In this document: piece after piece, positions 48,798-58,680 of the stretch
How positions within the stretch are numbered: the first letter of the stretch is position 1
Layout: every line of letters begins with the position of its first letter
Program-made: the position numbers and the translations under genes
Notes under the pieces: generated by a model
The model's database searches: none
What the model saw: the letters and a program-made list of their open reading frames with translations, nothing else
Told to the model about the DNA's origin: nothing
From: Streptomyces fumigatiscleroticus
GTDB taxonomy: Bacteria > Actinomycetota > Actinomycetes > Streptomycetales > Streptomycetaceae
Direction: 5' to 3'
Length of the DNA: 64,000 nt
Assembly (NCBI RefSeq): GCF_014647975.1
Contig: NZ_BMQF01000004.1
Coordinates: 248,001-312,000, forward strand

Positions 48798-49121
48798 ATG
48801 CTTGTGTGCCCGGACGCCGCCTGCGGGTCCAGCAACGTCGAGTCGGTTTCCCTCTTCTACCAGAGCCTGCCGGCCGAGTCGCCGCTGAGAGAGGAGTACG
48901 CGCCGCCGGGCGAGGTCGCGGCGCGGTACTGGATCGCGCTGCTGGCGGTGGTGGCGGGCATCTGGTTGCTGTTCTCGAGCGGGGTGCTGCTCGGCCTGGT
49001 GGTGGCCGTGGGCGGGCTGCTGTTCGGCGCCGCGGAGTACCGTCAGGTGGCCGCCTTCCGCGGTGCCATGTCCGCCTACGAAGCACGGCACATCTGCCGG
49101 GCCTGCGCCAAGCCGTTCTGA
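48798..49121 (+). CDS. Small two-helix membrane protein with split zinc-ribbon-like cysteines
   Basis: A 107-residue protein I do not recognise. It starts MLVCPDAACGSSNVESVSLF and ends ARHICRACAKPF. Two cysteines at the start (CxxxxC) and two at the end (CxxC) could form one zinc ribbon bridging both cytosolic tails. Between them lie two hydrophobic helices (YWIALLAVVAGIWLLFSS and LLGLVVAVGGLLFGAA). The ATG at 48798 has GGGGG upstream; a longer in-frame start at 48708 adds residues with no conserved look. It is convergent with a small DUF4177-like gene across a hairpin. Confidence 0.75.
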   Translation: MLVCPDAACGSSNVESVSLFYQSLPAESPLREEYAPPGEVAARYWIALLAVVAGIWLLFSSGVLLGLVVAVGGLLFGAAEYRQVAAFRGAMSAYEARHICRACAKPF

Positions 49122-49134
49122 GCGAGCGGATGAG

Positions 49135-49163
49135 GGCGGCCGGCCGCTGGGGGACCGGCCGCC
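49135..49163. terminator. Bidirectional terminator hairpin
   Basis: A 9-bp GGCGGCCGG/CCGGCCGCC stem with an 11-nt loop, placed in the 60-nt gap between two convergent small genes. Confidence 0.65.
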
Positions 49164-49181
49164 GACGTGTCGCCGTACCGG

Positions 49182-49442
49182 TCAGGCCCTGCGGAACAGG
49201 CAGATCAGCGCCACGCGTTTCCCGGTGAACGCCTTGCCCTCGGCGGCCGTCATGGTGGAGAGCGTCCAGCCCTGGCGCTCGATGGCCTCGATCTGCTCTC
49301 CGACGCCGGTCATGATGCCGGTGGTCCGGGAGCCGGACGACGCTTCGATCACCTTGAAGACCAGGGTGCTGCGGCCCTCCTGGTGGGCCTGCGCGGCGAC
49401 CCGCTCGGCCTCGTTGGCCTTGGCCTGGTTGATGAATCCCAT
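49182..49442 (-). CDS. Small DUF4177-like protein
   Basis: An 86-residue soluble protein beginning MGFINQAKANEAERVAAQA. A later segment, AIERQGWTLSTMTAAE, resembles DUF4177 (a ~60-residue domain with a G-W motif), ending in KRVALICLFRRA. The ATG at 49442 lies behind GGGGGGA; the upstream frame to 49487 is less likely. It is 37 nt downstream of the Mak_N-cap-like gene, so they may share a transcript. Function unknown. Confidence 0.75.
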   Translation of the reverse strand: MGFINQAKANEAERVAAQAHQEGRSTLVFKVIEASSGSRTTGIMTGVGEQIEAIERQGWTLSTMTAAEGKAFTGKRVALICLFRRA

Positions 49443-49479
49443 GATCCCCCCACGTGCTTGATCGATGACGCGGTGCCGA

Positions 49480-50142
49480 TTACGCACCGGTGCCGGTGGT
49501 CAGTACGGCGAACACTCCCCGGGCGCGGGTGCCGTCGGGCGTCTGCCAGGCCCCGGTGACATGGCCGGCCGCTTCCTGCCCGGGCAGGGACGGGCCGTCC
49601 GCCGGTGCCGGCCGCAGGAGCCGGTGCAGGCGGAGGGTCGTGCCGCGCGGGCTGGTCAGTGCCGTGCCTTCCTGGTCGTCGGCGGCGGTGAAGTCCGCGG
49701 AGAGGGAGCCCTCACCGGTGTAGCGGGCGACGACCTCGCGGTCGGGTGTGTCGCTGGTGTTCTGGTCCTGGGCCTGGGCCCGGCCCTCGATCAGGGCCAG
49801 CAGCTGGGCGACCGCCACCGGGTCGTGGCATCCGTCGTAGGCCCAGCGCCGTCCCAGCACTCCGTGCTCCATGGTGCCGACGAGGGCGTGCTCCGCGCCG
49901 TCGAGCGGGGCGCCGCGGTAGGTGAGGGGCAGCAGGTAGGCGGCCGGGTGAGGGCCGGAGGCATCGGTGACCACCATGAACTCGATCCCGACCTCGCCCC
50001 GCGGGTCGTCCAGCCGGAAGCCGCCGGCCTTCGTCAGCTGCGGTGCGCCCGCGCCGCCGCGGTACCACGGGCGGGACGGCAGCCAGGAGGTGAGCAGTTC
50101 CACCTTGGTCGGCTTCAGGACGGTGTGATGGACGACAGCCAT
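49480..50142 (-). CDS. Maltokinase N-terminal cap-like domain protein
   Basis: A 220-residue protein beginning MAVVHHTVLKPTKVELLTSWL. This LPSRPWYRG-type opening, with GFRLDDPRGEVGIEFMVV and LPLTYRGAPLDGAE, resembles the N-terminal cap domain of actinobacterial maltokinase (Mak_N_cap). No kinase domain follows, so it is a free-standing cap homologue. The ATG at 50142 is preferred over an upstream start at 50157 because it starts the conserved block. Function unknown; a role linked to trehalose/maltose 1-phosphate metabolism is a guess from the fold only. Confidence 0.78.
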   Translation of the reverse strand: MAVVHHTVLKPTKVELLTSWLPSRPWYRGGAGAPQLTKAGGFRLDDPRGEVGIEFMVVTDASGPHPAAYLLPLTYRGAPLDGAEHALVGTMEHGVLGRRWAYDGCHDPVAVAQLLALIEGRAQAQDQNTSDTPDREVVARYTGEGSLSADFTAADDQEGTALTSPRGTTLRLHRLLRPAPADGPSLPGQEAAGHVTGAWQTPDGTRARGVFAVLTTGTGA

Positions 50143-50171
50143 ACCACAGGATCTCATCCCTCGGGTGTGGG

Positions 50172-50208
50172 GACGGCGGCCGGCCGCGGTGTGCGGCCGG
50201 CCGCCGTC
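50172..50208 (-). terminator. Strong terminator hairpin after PL11 lyase gene
   Basis: A perfect 16-bp stem (GACGGCGGCCGGCCGC with its complement) and 5-nt loop, about 43 nt beyond the stop of the minus-strand rhamnogalacturonan lyase gene. Confidence 0.85.
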
Positions 50209-50250
50209 GCGGTGTGCGGCGTCAGGACACGTGTGCCCCGTCCCGGTGTC

Positions 50251-52128
50251 TCACGGGGTGTGGACCGTGGGCCGCGGGGCCGTCGCCATGCCGTCGCCGA
50301 GGAAGAAGCTCGGGTGCGGGGGCTGGTTGTAGGCGGTGTTCTGCCACGTCAGGGCGGTGCGGTACTGGGTGTCGTGGAGCAGCGTGGTGATCTTTGTGCT
50401 GGTCTCGTACGGCGTGGAGTAGATCCGCAGGGCCGTGTTGTCGGTGGTCGGCCAGACGACCTCCTCGCGCCAGTCGCCGAGGATGTCGCCGGACAGGGAC
50501 GGCGTCGCCTTGGTGCTGTTGTTGGAGTGGACGTCCGCGCCGGTCAGCAGGCGGGTGTCGGAGGAGGTGCCGTACTTGTCGATGTGGGTGCCGTCCAGGA
50601 GTTCGCGGACGGTGTCGCCGTCCCACCAGGACAGGAAGTTGGTGCTGGAGGGCTTGCGGCTGGAGACCACCGTGCCCTTGGGGTTGCGGATGCCGCTCTC
50701 CGCCGACGACCAGGACTCGGCGCCCGCGCTGCCCGCCCAGATGTCCCCGGCCACGCCGCGGCCGTTGTCGCCGTTGGCGGCGGTGGACCAGATGATCTGG
50801 CCGGTCCTGGCGTCCGCCATCCAGGACGACGGCTTGGAGCTGTCCTCGTCGACCTTGAACTCCTCCAGGCCCGTGCGGGACGGGTCGAGGTCGCCGACGT
50901 GCATGGCGTCGCCGTGGCCGTTCTTCGTGGTCCACAGGCCGGCACCGTTGTCGTCCACGGCCATCGAGCCGTACACGATCTCGTCCTTGCCGTCGCCGTC
51001 GACGTCCGCCACGGACAGCTGGTGGTTGCCCTGGCTGTCGTATCCCTTGCCGGAGTTGGTGGAGGAGTTGGTGTCGAAGGTCCAGCGGCGGGTGAAGGCG
51101 CCGTTGCGCCAGTCCCAGGCGGCGATCACCGTGCGGGTGTAGTAGCCGCGCGCCTCGATGAGGGAGGGGCGGGAGCCGTCGAGGTAGGCGGTGCCGGCGA
51201 GGAAGCGGTCGACGCGGTTGCCGTAGGAGTCGCCCCAGGAGGAGACGGTGCCGCGGGCCGGGACGTAGTCCACGCTCTGCATCGCCTTCCCGGTCTGCCC
51301 GTTGAACATGGTCAGGTACTCGGGGCCGGAGAGCACATAGCCGCTGGAGTTGCGGTAGTCGGCGGAGGAGCTGCCGATGACCGTGCCGGTGCCGTCCGTG
51401 GTGCCGTCGGCGGTCTTCATGGCGACCTCGGCCTTGCCGTCGCCGTCGTAGTCGTACACCTGGAACTGGGTGTAGTGGGCGCCGGAGCGGATGTTCCTGC
51501 CCAGGTCGATGCGCCACAGGCGGGTGCCGTCGAGTTTGACGCCGTCGACGATGGTGTTGCCGGTGTAGCCGGACTGGGAGTTGTCCTTGGCGTTGGTGGG
51601 CTGCCACTTCAGGACGATGTCCAGGGCGCCGTCGCCGTCGAGGTCGCCGACGGAGGCGTCGTTGGCCTCGTAGGTGTAGGCGACGCCGTCGGGGGTGGTG
51701 CCGCCGGAGGGCGGGGTGAGGGGGACGTCCTTGTAGCCGGAGCGGAACTGGACCGCGTGGACGGAGTCGGCCTGCTCCACGCCGTTGACGATCGCGCGGA
51801 CCGTGTAGTCGGCCTGGGCGGGGGCGCCGGAGTGGAAGTAGTTGGTGGAGCCGGTGATGGGGCTGGAGTTGACCTTGGTGCCGGCCCGGTAGACGTTGAA
51901 GGACACGTCGTTCGGGTCGGTGGCGAGCCAGCGCCAGCTGACCAGGTTGCCGCTGTCGGTGTGGACGCTGACCACGCCCCGGTCGAGGGCCTCGACCTGG
52001 CGGCCGGTGGCGGCCTCGGCGTCGTCGGTGGCCACCAGCGTGGTCAGTCCGGCGCCGACCAGGGCCGTCGCGGCGGCGAGGGCGGGAACGAGGACACGGC
52101 GTCTGCGGTGTCGGTGCGGGTGCTTCAC
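50251..52128 (-). CDS. Secreted rhamnogalacturonan lyase (PL11)
   Basis: A 625-residue exported pectin lyase that cuts rhamnogalacturonan I by beta-elimination. The signal peptide is residues ~1-40 (HRHRRRRVLVPALAAATAL, cleavage after AEA). The catalytic eight-bladed propeller (~42-620) shows the PL11 pattern of calcium-binding Asp-rich loops: VGDLDGDGALDIVLKW, VYDYDGDGKAEVAMKT, VADVDGDGKDEIVYGS. GVVSVHTDSGNLVSWRWL opens the mature protein and GDILGDWREEVVW lies near the C-terminus. No CBM is attached. The GTG at 52128 follows AGGAGG. It complements the nearby cellulase locus but shows no CebR box. Confidence 0.95.
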   Translation of the reverse strand: MKHPHRHRRRRVLVPALAAATALVGAGLTTLVATDDAEAATGRQVEALDRGVVSVHTDSGNLVSWRWLATDPNDVSFNVYRAGTKVNSSPITGSTNYFHSGAPAQADYTVRAIVNGVEQADSVHAVQFRSGYKDVPLTPPSGGTTPDGVAYTYEANDASVGDLDGDGALDIVLKWQPTNAKDNSQSGYTGNTIVDGVKLDGTRLWRIDLGRNIRSGAHYTQFQVYDYDGDGKAEVAMKTADGTTDGTGTVIGSSSADYRNSSGYVLSGPEYLTMFNGQTGKAMQSVDYVPARGTVSSWGDSYGNRVDRFLAGTAYLDGSRPSLIEARGYYTRTVIAAWDWRNGAFTRRWTFDTNSSTNSGKGYDSQGNHQLSVADVDGDGKDEIVYGSMAVDDNGAGLWTTKNGHGDAMHVGDLDPSRTGLEEFKVDEDSSKPSSWMADARTGQIIWSTAANGDNGRGVAGDIWAGSAGAESWSSAESGIRNPKGTVVSSRKPSSTNFLSWWDGDTVRELLDGTHIDKYGTSSDTRLLTGADVHSNNSTKATPSLSGDILGDWREEVVWPTTDNTALRIYSTPYETSTKITTLLHDTQYRTALTWQNTAYNQPPHPSFFLGDGMATAPRPTVHTP

Positions 52129-52244
52129 GGGGACGAACCTCCTGGGATCCTGGGAGGACGGGCGGGTTCCGCCTCTCAGTCGCCGCCGGGGGCCCGTGGG
52201 TTGCCGTGCCGTCCGCGCCGGATTCTCCTTCCGGACGCCGGAGT

Positions 52245-52991
52245 TCAGGGGGCGGGCTTGCGGAAGGCCAGCAGGGTGAAGACCGGGTCGGGCCGGGGGC
52301 GGTCCTGGTCCGGGAGCCCGGCCAGCCGCCGCGCGAACTCCTCGGTGCGCGGCTCGCCGGGCGGGAGCCGGCTGAACCAGCCGCGGCGCAGGTCGGCGGC
52401 GGTGCTGCGGGGGCTGCGGCCCTGGCCGACGCCGGTGAAGCGGGCTCGCCCGGCGGGGATCAGGCCGTAGCCGGCGGCATGCGAGGTGACGGTGTCCGCG
52501 GCGTCCCGGGCGGCCGGGCGCGGCCGGGCGGCGAGGGCGGCGTCGATGTCACTGCCGACGTCGTGGGCGGCGGCCTTGTCGACGGTGGTGACGTACACGC
52601 CGCCGGGCCGCAGCACCCGGACGCAGTCGGCGATGACCCGGCGCACGTCCTCGCCGTCGTCGAAGAGGTGCAGCAGCCAGACGGTGGTGACGGCGTCGAA
52701 CGTGGCGTCGGCGAACGGCAGCCGCCGTCCGTCGCACAGGACGATCGCGCCGGGCATCCGGGCGGCGGCCCGGCGGGCCATGGCGTGGGTGCGGTCCGCT
52801 CCCGTCACGCGCAGTGCGGGCCGGGCCGCGGCGAGCCGCCGGGTGACGATCCCGGTGCCGCAGGCGAGGTCGAGGAGGCGTCCGGCCCGCTGGGGCACCA
52901 GATGGAGAACGGCGTCCGCGGCGGCCGCGGCGCGGGCCTCGCCGCCGCGGCGGACGTCGTAGGCGTCGGCTTCCTTGTCGTAGTCCAGCAC
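52245..52991 (-). CDS. SAM-dependent methyltransferase
   Basis: A 248-residue class I methyltransferase. Motif I is LLDLACGTGIVTRRLAA (residues ~39-55). VTGADRTHAMARRAA binds the ribose, LPFADATFDAVTTVWLLHL follows, and VLRPGGVYVTTVDKAA is the post-motif. It resembles UbiE/Methyltransf_11 enzymes. The GTG at 52991 has no clear SD, but the gene starts 5 nt after the pterin dehydratase stop, so translational coupling is likely. The substrate is unknown. Confidence 0.88.
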   Translation of the reverse strand: MLDYDKEADAYDVRRGGEARAAAAADAVLHLVPQRAGRLLDLACGTGIVTRRLAAARPALRVTGADRTHAMARRAAARMPGAIVLCDGRRLPFADATFDAVTTVWLLHLFDDGEDVRRVIADCVRVLRPGGVYVTTVDKAAAHDVGSDIDAALAARPRPAARDAADTVTSHAAGYGLIPAGRARFTGVGQGRSPRSTAADLRRGWFSRLPPGEPRTEEFARRLAGLPDQDRPRPDPVFTLLAFRKPAP

Positions 52992-52996
52992 GGGGG

Positions 52997-53302
52997 TCAG
53001 TGTGCCCCGTGGCTCGCGGCCAGGTCCTCCACCCTGCGGGCGAGTTCGAGGTCCAGCTCGGTGACCGCGCCGCCGACGCTGTGCGTGTTGACCGACAGCG
53101 ACAGGGTGCGGTAGCCGAGGGTCAGGTCGGAGTGGTGGTCGAGCTCCTCCTGGACCCGGGCGACATGGACGACCATCGCCGCCGCGGCGAAGTGCGAGCC
53201 GAGCCGGTAGGAGCGGGTGAGGCGGTCCCCGTCGAGCGACCAGCCCGGCAGTTCGGCCAGCCGGTCCTCGATCTCCTTGTGCGACAGCGGTTCGACGGGC
53301 AT
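52997..53302 (-). CDS. 4a-hydroxytetrahydrobiopterin dehydratase (pterin carbinolamine dehydratase)
   Basis: A 101-residue PCD/DCoH protein that dehydrates 4a-hydroxy-tetrahydropterin, recycling the cofactor of aromatic amino acid hydroxylases. The body includes LPGWSLDGDRLTRSYRLGSH, VARVQEELDHHSDLTLGYRT and LSVNTHSVGGAVTELDLELA. The His-His and the later His match the family's E-H-H active site. SD GAGGAG precedes the ATG. No hydroxylase gene is nearby in the window. It is probably co-transcribed with the methyltransferase that follows. Confidence 0.93.
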   Translation of the reverse strand: MPVEPLSHKEIEDRLAELPGWSLDGDRLTRSYRLGSHFAAAAMVVHVARVQEELDHHSDLTLGYRTLSLSVNTHSVGGAVTELDLELARRVEDLAASHGAH

Positions 53303-53389
53303 GGCGGCGCTCCTCGGCGACGGGACCGGATACGTTCTCAGCCTGCCACAGCAGGACCGGCGTGCCGCCGCGTCGGTTACGGTCATGGC

Positions 53390-54214
53390 ATGACCACTGC
53401 CCCGTCCACCGCCTCCTCCGCGGCGCCCGCCGGCCGGGGCGTGGGTCCGCTGCTGCGGGCCTGGCGGGAGCGGCGGCGGATCAGCCAGCTGGAGCTGGCG
53501 CTGCGCGCCGGCTCCTCCGCCCGGCACATCAGCTTCGTCGAGACGGGCCGTTCCCGGCCGGGCGAGGAACTGCTGCTGCGGCTGGCCGAGCAGCTGGACG
53601 TGCCCGTCCGGGAACGCAACGCGCTGCTGCTGGCCGCCGGTTACGCCCCGCGCTATCCGCAGACCCCGCTGGACGACCCGGCGCTGGGCGCCCTGCGCGA
53701 GGGTCTGGAACGTCTGCTGCGGGGCTACGAGCCCTATCCGGCGCTGGTGGTGAACGCCGTCTACGACGTGGTGGCCGCCAACCGGGGCGTCACCATGCTC
53801 CTCGACGGGGTGCCGGAGTTCCTGCTGGCGCCGCCGCCGAACGCGATGCGGCTGACCCTGCACCCCGAGGGCCTGGCGCCGCGCATCCGCAATCTGCGCG
53901 AGTGGCGCGGGCATCTGCTGGCGCAGATGGAGCGGCAGCTCGCCCTGCACCGCTCCGGGCCGCTGCGCGCGCTGTACGAGGAGGTGGCGGCGTATCCGGT
54001 GCCGGAGACGGCCGGTGCCGCGGAGCCGGCCGGGCCGGAGCCGTACTTCGCGCTGCCGCTGCGGATCGAGCACGGGGGCCGGACGCTCTCCTTCGTCTCG
54101 TCGATCTCCACGTTCAACACGCCCATGGACGTGACGGTCGCCGAGCTGGCCGTCGAGACGCTGCTGCCGGCCGACGCGGCGACGGCCGGGTACCTGCGCT
54201 CACGCGCACGCTGA
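53390..54214 (+). CDS. XRE family regulator, MmyB-like
   Basis: A 274-residue regulator. The HTH is at residues ~17-75 (LLRAWRERRRISQLELALRA, HISFVETGRSRPGEELLLRL). The C-terminal PAS-like MmyB ligand-binding domain starts at ~105 (YEPYPALVVNAVYDVVAANR, then LREWRGHLLAQMERQ). MmyB-type proteins may bind fatty acids or control secondary metabolites. The ATG at 53390 lacks a strong SD. It is divergent from the pterin dehydratase gene with an 87-nt gap. Confidence 0.9.
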   Translation: MTTAPSTASSAAPAGRGVGPLLRAWRERRRISQLELALRAGSSARHISFVETGRSRPGEELLLRLAEQLDVPVRERNALLLAAGYAPRYPQTPLDDPALGALREGLERLLRGYEPYPALVVNAVYDVVAANRGVTMLLDGVPEFLLAPPPNAMRLTLHPEGLAPRIRNLREWRGHLLAQMERQLALHRSGPLRALYEEVAAYPVPETAGAAEPAGPEPYFALPLRIEHGGRTLSFVSSISTFNTPMDVTVAELAVETLLPADAATAGYLRSRAR

Positions 54215-54319
54215 CACGGCGGGCACCGTGAGTGGCTGATTCACCACGATCCGCCTGTGCCGTGAAGCGGAACATGACAGACTCCTCGTTCATGCTGGGG
54301 CGTGTTGGGGAGGCGTGGC

Positions 54320-55183
54320 GTGAGTGAGCGGCGGGCCGCGCCCACCGTGGGTCAGGTGGTGCTCGGAAAGCGGCTTCAGGAGCTGCGGGAGGCGGCGGGC
54401 CTCAGACGCGAGGAGGCCGCGGCGGTGCTGCGGGTGGCTCCGGCGACCGTCCGGCGGATGGAGACGGCCGAGGTCGCGCTGAAGATCCCGTACGTGCAGA
54501 TGCTGCTGCGCGCCTACGGCGTGCCCGAGGAGGAGGTGGCCGACTTCGTCGCGCTGGCGGAGGAGGCCAACCGGCCGGGCTGGTGGCAGCACTTCCACGA
54601 CGTGCTGCCGGAGTGGTTCAGCCTGTATGTGAGCCTGGAGGGCGCCGCCCGGATCGTCCGCTCCTACGAGCCGCACTTCGTGCCGGGGCTGCTCCAGACC
54701 GAGGAGTACGCGCGGGCCGTCATGGAGGCCGGGACGATCGGCAACGGCGGCGCGGAGGCGGTCGAGCGGCACGTGTCGCTGCGGATGGAGCGGCAGCGGC
54801 TGCTGGAACGGGCCGATCCGCCGCATCTGTGGGTGGTCATGGACGAGACGGTGCTGCGGCGGCCGGTGAGCGTCCACGGCAAGGTGATGCGCGAGCAGAT
54901 CGACAAGCTGCTGGAGTTCACGGTGCGCGACCGGGTCACGCTCCAGATCGCCGAGTTCGACAGCGGGCCGCACCCGGGCACGTACGCGCCGTTCACGCTG
55001 TTCCGCTTCGCCGAGCCCGAACTGCCCGACCTGGTCTTCACCGAGTATCTGACCGGTGCGCTGTATCTGGACTCCCGCCAGGAGGTGGCCACGCACCTGG
55101 AGGTGCTGGACCACATGACGGCGCGCGCCGCGTCGACGGTGCGCACCGAGGAGATCCTGCGGGAGTACCGCGACCGTTACTGA
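54320..55183 (+). CDS. XRE regulator with DUF5753 (Scr1-type) domain
   Basis: A 287-residue helix-turn-helix protein. The HTH (~14-70) reads GKRLQELREAAGLRREEAA and APATVRRMETAEVALK. The DUF5753 domain (~100-285) opens with EGAARIVRSYEPHFVPGLLQTEEYARAVM and shows LWVVMDETVLRRPV. The GTG at 54320 is chosen because GGGGAGG sits ~7 nt upstream; an earlier GTG at 54302 lacks one. Such regulators usually precede a DUF397 small protein, but none is found here; a DUF574 methyltransferase follows instead after 55 nt. Confidence 0.9.
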   Translation: MSERRAAPTVGQVVLGKRLQELREAAGLRREEAAAVLRVAPATVRRMETAEVALKIPYVQMLLRAYGVPEEEVADFVALAEEANRPGWWQHFHDVLPEWFSLYVSLEGAARIVRSYEPHFVPGLLQTEEYARAVMEAGTIGNGGAEAVERHVSLRMERQRLLERADPPHLWVVMDETVLRRPVSVHGKVMREQIDKLLEFTVRDRVTLQIAEFDSGPHPGTYAPFTLFRFAEPELPDLVFTEYLTGALYLDSRQEVATHLEVLDHMTARAASTVRTEEILREYRDRY

Positions 55184-55238
55184 ACTCCGCGCGCGTTGCG
55201 CGCCGTGTGCTTCGTCAGCCCGAAGGAGAGAGCTTCGC

Positions 55239-56054
55239 ATGACCGCGAACGACGCCGCCGCCGTTCCCGTCGACACCAGCCGGCCGCACCCGGCCCGGGT
55301 CTACGACTGGTGGCTGGGCGGCAAGGACAACTACCCGGTGGACGAGGAGCTGGCCCGCAGGATCCTCGCCGTCGACGGCACCGTGGTGCGCGGCGCGCGG
55401 GCCAACCGCCGGTTCATGCACCGGGCCGTCCGCGCCGCCGCCGAGGCCGGGATCCGCCAGTTCCTGGACATCGGCACCGGCATCCCGACCGAGCCCAATC
55501 TGCACCAGGTGGCCCAGCGGATCGCCCCGGAGTCCAAGGTGGTGTACGCCGACAACGACCCGATCGTGCTCAGACACGCGCAGGCGCTGCTGCACGGCTC
55601 CGCCGAGGGCACCACGGACTATGTGCACGCCGACGTCCGCGACCCCGGCCGGATCCTGGAGTCGGCGGGCAGGTCCCTGGACTTCGCGCGGCCCGTGGCG
55701 CTGTCGCTGGTGGCGCTGACCCACTATCTCGACGAGGCGGCCGACGGCGACGACGTGTACGGCCTGCTCGGGCGGTACGTCGACGCCCTGGCCCCGGGCA
55801 GCTTCCTGATCCTGTCCCAGGTCACCCCCGATCTGAACCCGGCCGCCATCGAGCGCGCCGCCGGCCTGTTCGCACGCAGCGGCACCCCGTTCCACCCGCG
55901 GACGCTGGCCGAGTTCTCCCGGTTCTTCGACGGTCTGGAGCTGCTGGGGCCCGGGGTGATCCCGGTCTCCGGGTGGCGGCCGGACCCCGAGGACGTGGCG
56001 GCCCAGGCGGAGGGCATCGTGCCGGTGTACGCGGGGGTGGCGCGCAAGCCGTGA
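55239..56054 (+). CDS. SAM-dependent methyltransferase, DUF574 family
   Basis: A 271-residue protein of the actinobacterial S-adenosyl methyltransferase family PF04672. The hallmark start is DTSRPHPARVYDWWLGGKDN, followed by RANRRFMHRAVRAAAEAGI, FLDIGTGIPTEPNLHQVA (SAM loop), VVYADNDPIVLRHAQALL and a late PVSGWRP. SD AAGGAG precedes the ATG. It is probably co-transcribed with the upstream XRE regulator. Streptomyces carry many such genes next to DUF5753 regulators; the substrate and purpose are not known. Confidence 0.93.
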   Translation: MTANDAAAVPVDTSRPHPARVYDWWLGGKDNYPVDEELARRILAVDGTVVRGARANRRFMHRAVRAAAEAGIRQFLDIGTGIPTEPNLHQVAQRIAPESKVVYADNDPIVLRHAQALLHGSAEGTTDYVHADVRDPGRILESAGRSLDFARPVALSLVALTHYLDEAADGDDVYGLLGRYVDALAPGSFLILSQVTPDLNPAAIERAAGLFARSGTPFHPRTLAEFSRFFDGLELLGPGVIPVSGWRPDPEDVAAQAEGIVPVYAGVARKP

Positions 56055-56075
56055 CCCGGCGGCCGGCGGCGCCGG

Positions 56076-57944
<1,869 letters not shown>

Positions 57945-58020
57945 CGCTGTCCCCTTCCGCCAGGGAAGCCGCTTCCGCCCGGATGCTTCCGCCAGGATGC
58001 TTCCGTACTCCAGCACAAAA

Positions 58021-58041
58021 CTTGAGTGGGCTGTTGTCAAT
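58021..58041 (-). promoter_or_regulatory. HAIR-like (HspR) element overlapping a -35 box, upstream of dnaK
   Basis: On the plus strand CTTGAGT-N7-TGTCAAT resembles HAIR (CTTGAGT-N7-ACTCAAG): one half-site is exact, the other matches 4 of 7. On the gene's own strand the weak half supplies TTGACA, a good -35. A weak -10 (TGTGCT) follows 17 nt later. This suggests heat-shock control, but the second half-site is poor. Between it and the start, 57,955-58,010 contains three near-copies of GGCGGAAGC. Confidence 0.5.
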
Positions 58042-58116
58042 CCCGCGTGAAGGTTCTCGGTCAGCGGGCGGCGGGGACGCCGTACCCCGCGCGGCGCGGG
58101 GCACGGCGGGATCAGG

Positions 58117-58542
58117 TCAGGCGAGCTTCGCCGACAGGGTGATGGTGGTGCCCGCCAGGGCCTGGCTGACCGGGCAGTTGGCCTTGGCGTCCTCCGCGGC
58201 GGCGACGAACGCCTCGTTGTCCAGGCCGGGGACGGTGCCCTCGACGGTGAGGTGGATGCCGGTGATGCCGGTACCCGGCTGGAAGGTGACGTCGGCGGAG
58301 GTGACGAGCCTGGTGGGCGGGGTGCCGGCGCCGGACAGGCCGTGCGACAGCGCCATGGAGAAGCAGCTGGAGTGGGCGGCGGCGATCAGCTCCTCGGGGC
58401 TGGTCTTCCCGTTCGCCTGCTCGGCCCGCGACGGCCACGACACCGGCTGCTCGCCGATGCCGGACGAGTCGAAGGTGACGACACCGCTGCCCTCGGTGAG
58501 GGTGCCTTCCCAGACGGTGTGTGCGGAGCGCGTGGTTGCCAC
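58117..58542 (-). CDS. OsmC family peroxiredoxin
   Basis: A 141-residue OsmC/Ohr protein that reduces organic hydroperoxides using two cysteines, Cys60 ([13 protein letters not shown]) and Cys123 ([10 protein letters not shown]), with the family spacing. It opens [15 protein letters not shown] and has SPEELIAAA before the first Cys. The length and EGSG-start fit the OsmC rather than the Ohr branch. The GTG at 58542 follows AAGGA. The divergent or upstream genes do not suggest a specific regulator. Confidence 0.95.
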   Translation of the reverse strand: MATTRSAHTVWEGTLTEGSGVVTFDSSGIGEQPVSWPSRAEQANGKTSPEELIAAAHSSCFSMALSHGLSGAGTPPTRLVTSADVTFQPGTGITGIHLTVEGTVPGLDNEAFVAAAEDAKANCPVSQALAGTTITLSAKLA

Positions 58543-58680
58543 GACGATTCCTTTCGCGTTCTGCCTGTTCGATGGTGTGGGGCCCGGTCACCGGGTGCCG
58601 GTGGGCGGGTCCCAGGACCCCATCCGATCACACTCCGGCCCGGCCCACCCCGAAGACCGGTTCCCCGGCGGCGGCCCGGT

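Noticed and set aside
49480..50142. Maltokinase or glucan branching enzyme
   Set aside because: Only the N-terminal cap-like domain is present; there is no kinase or GH13 catalytic domain.
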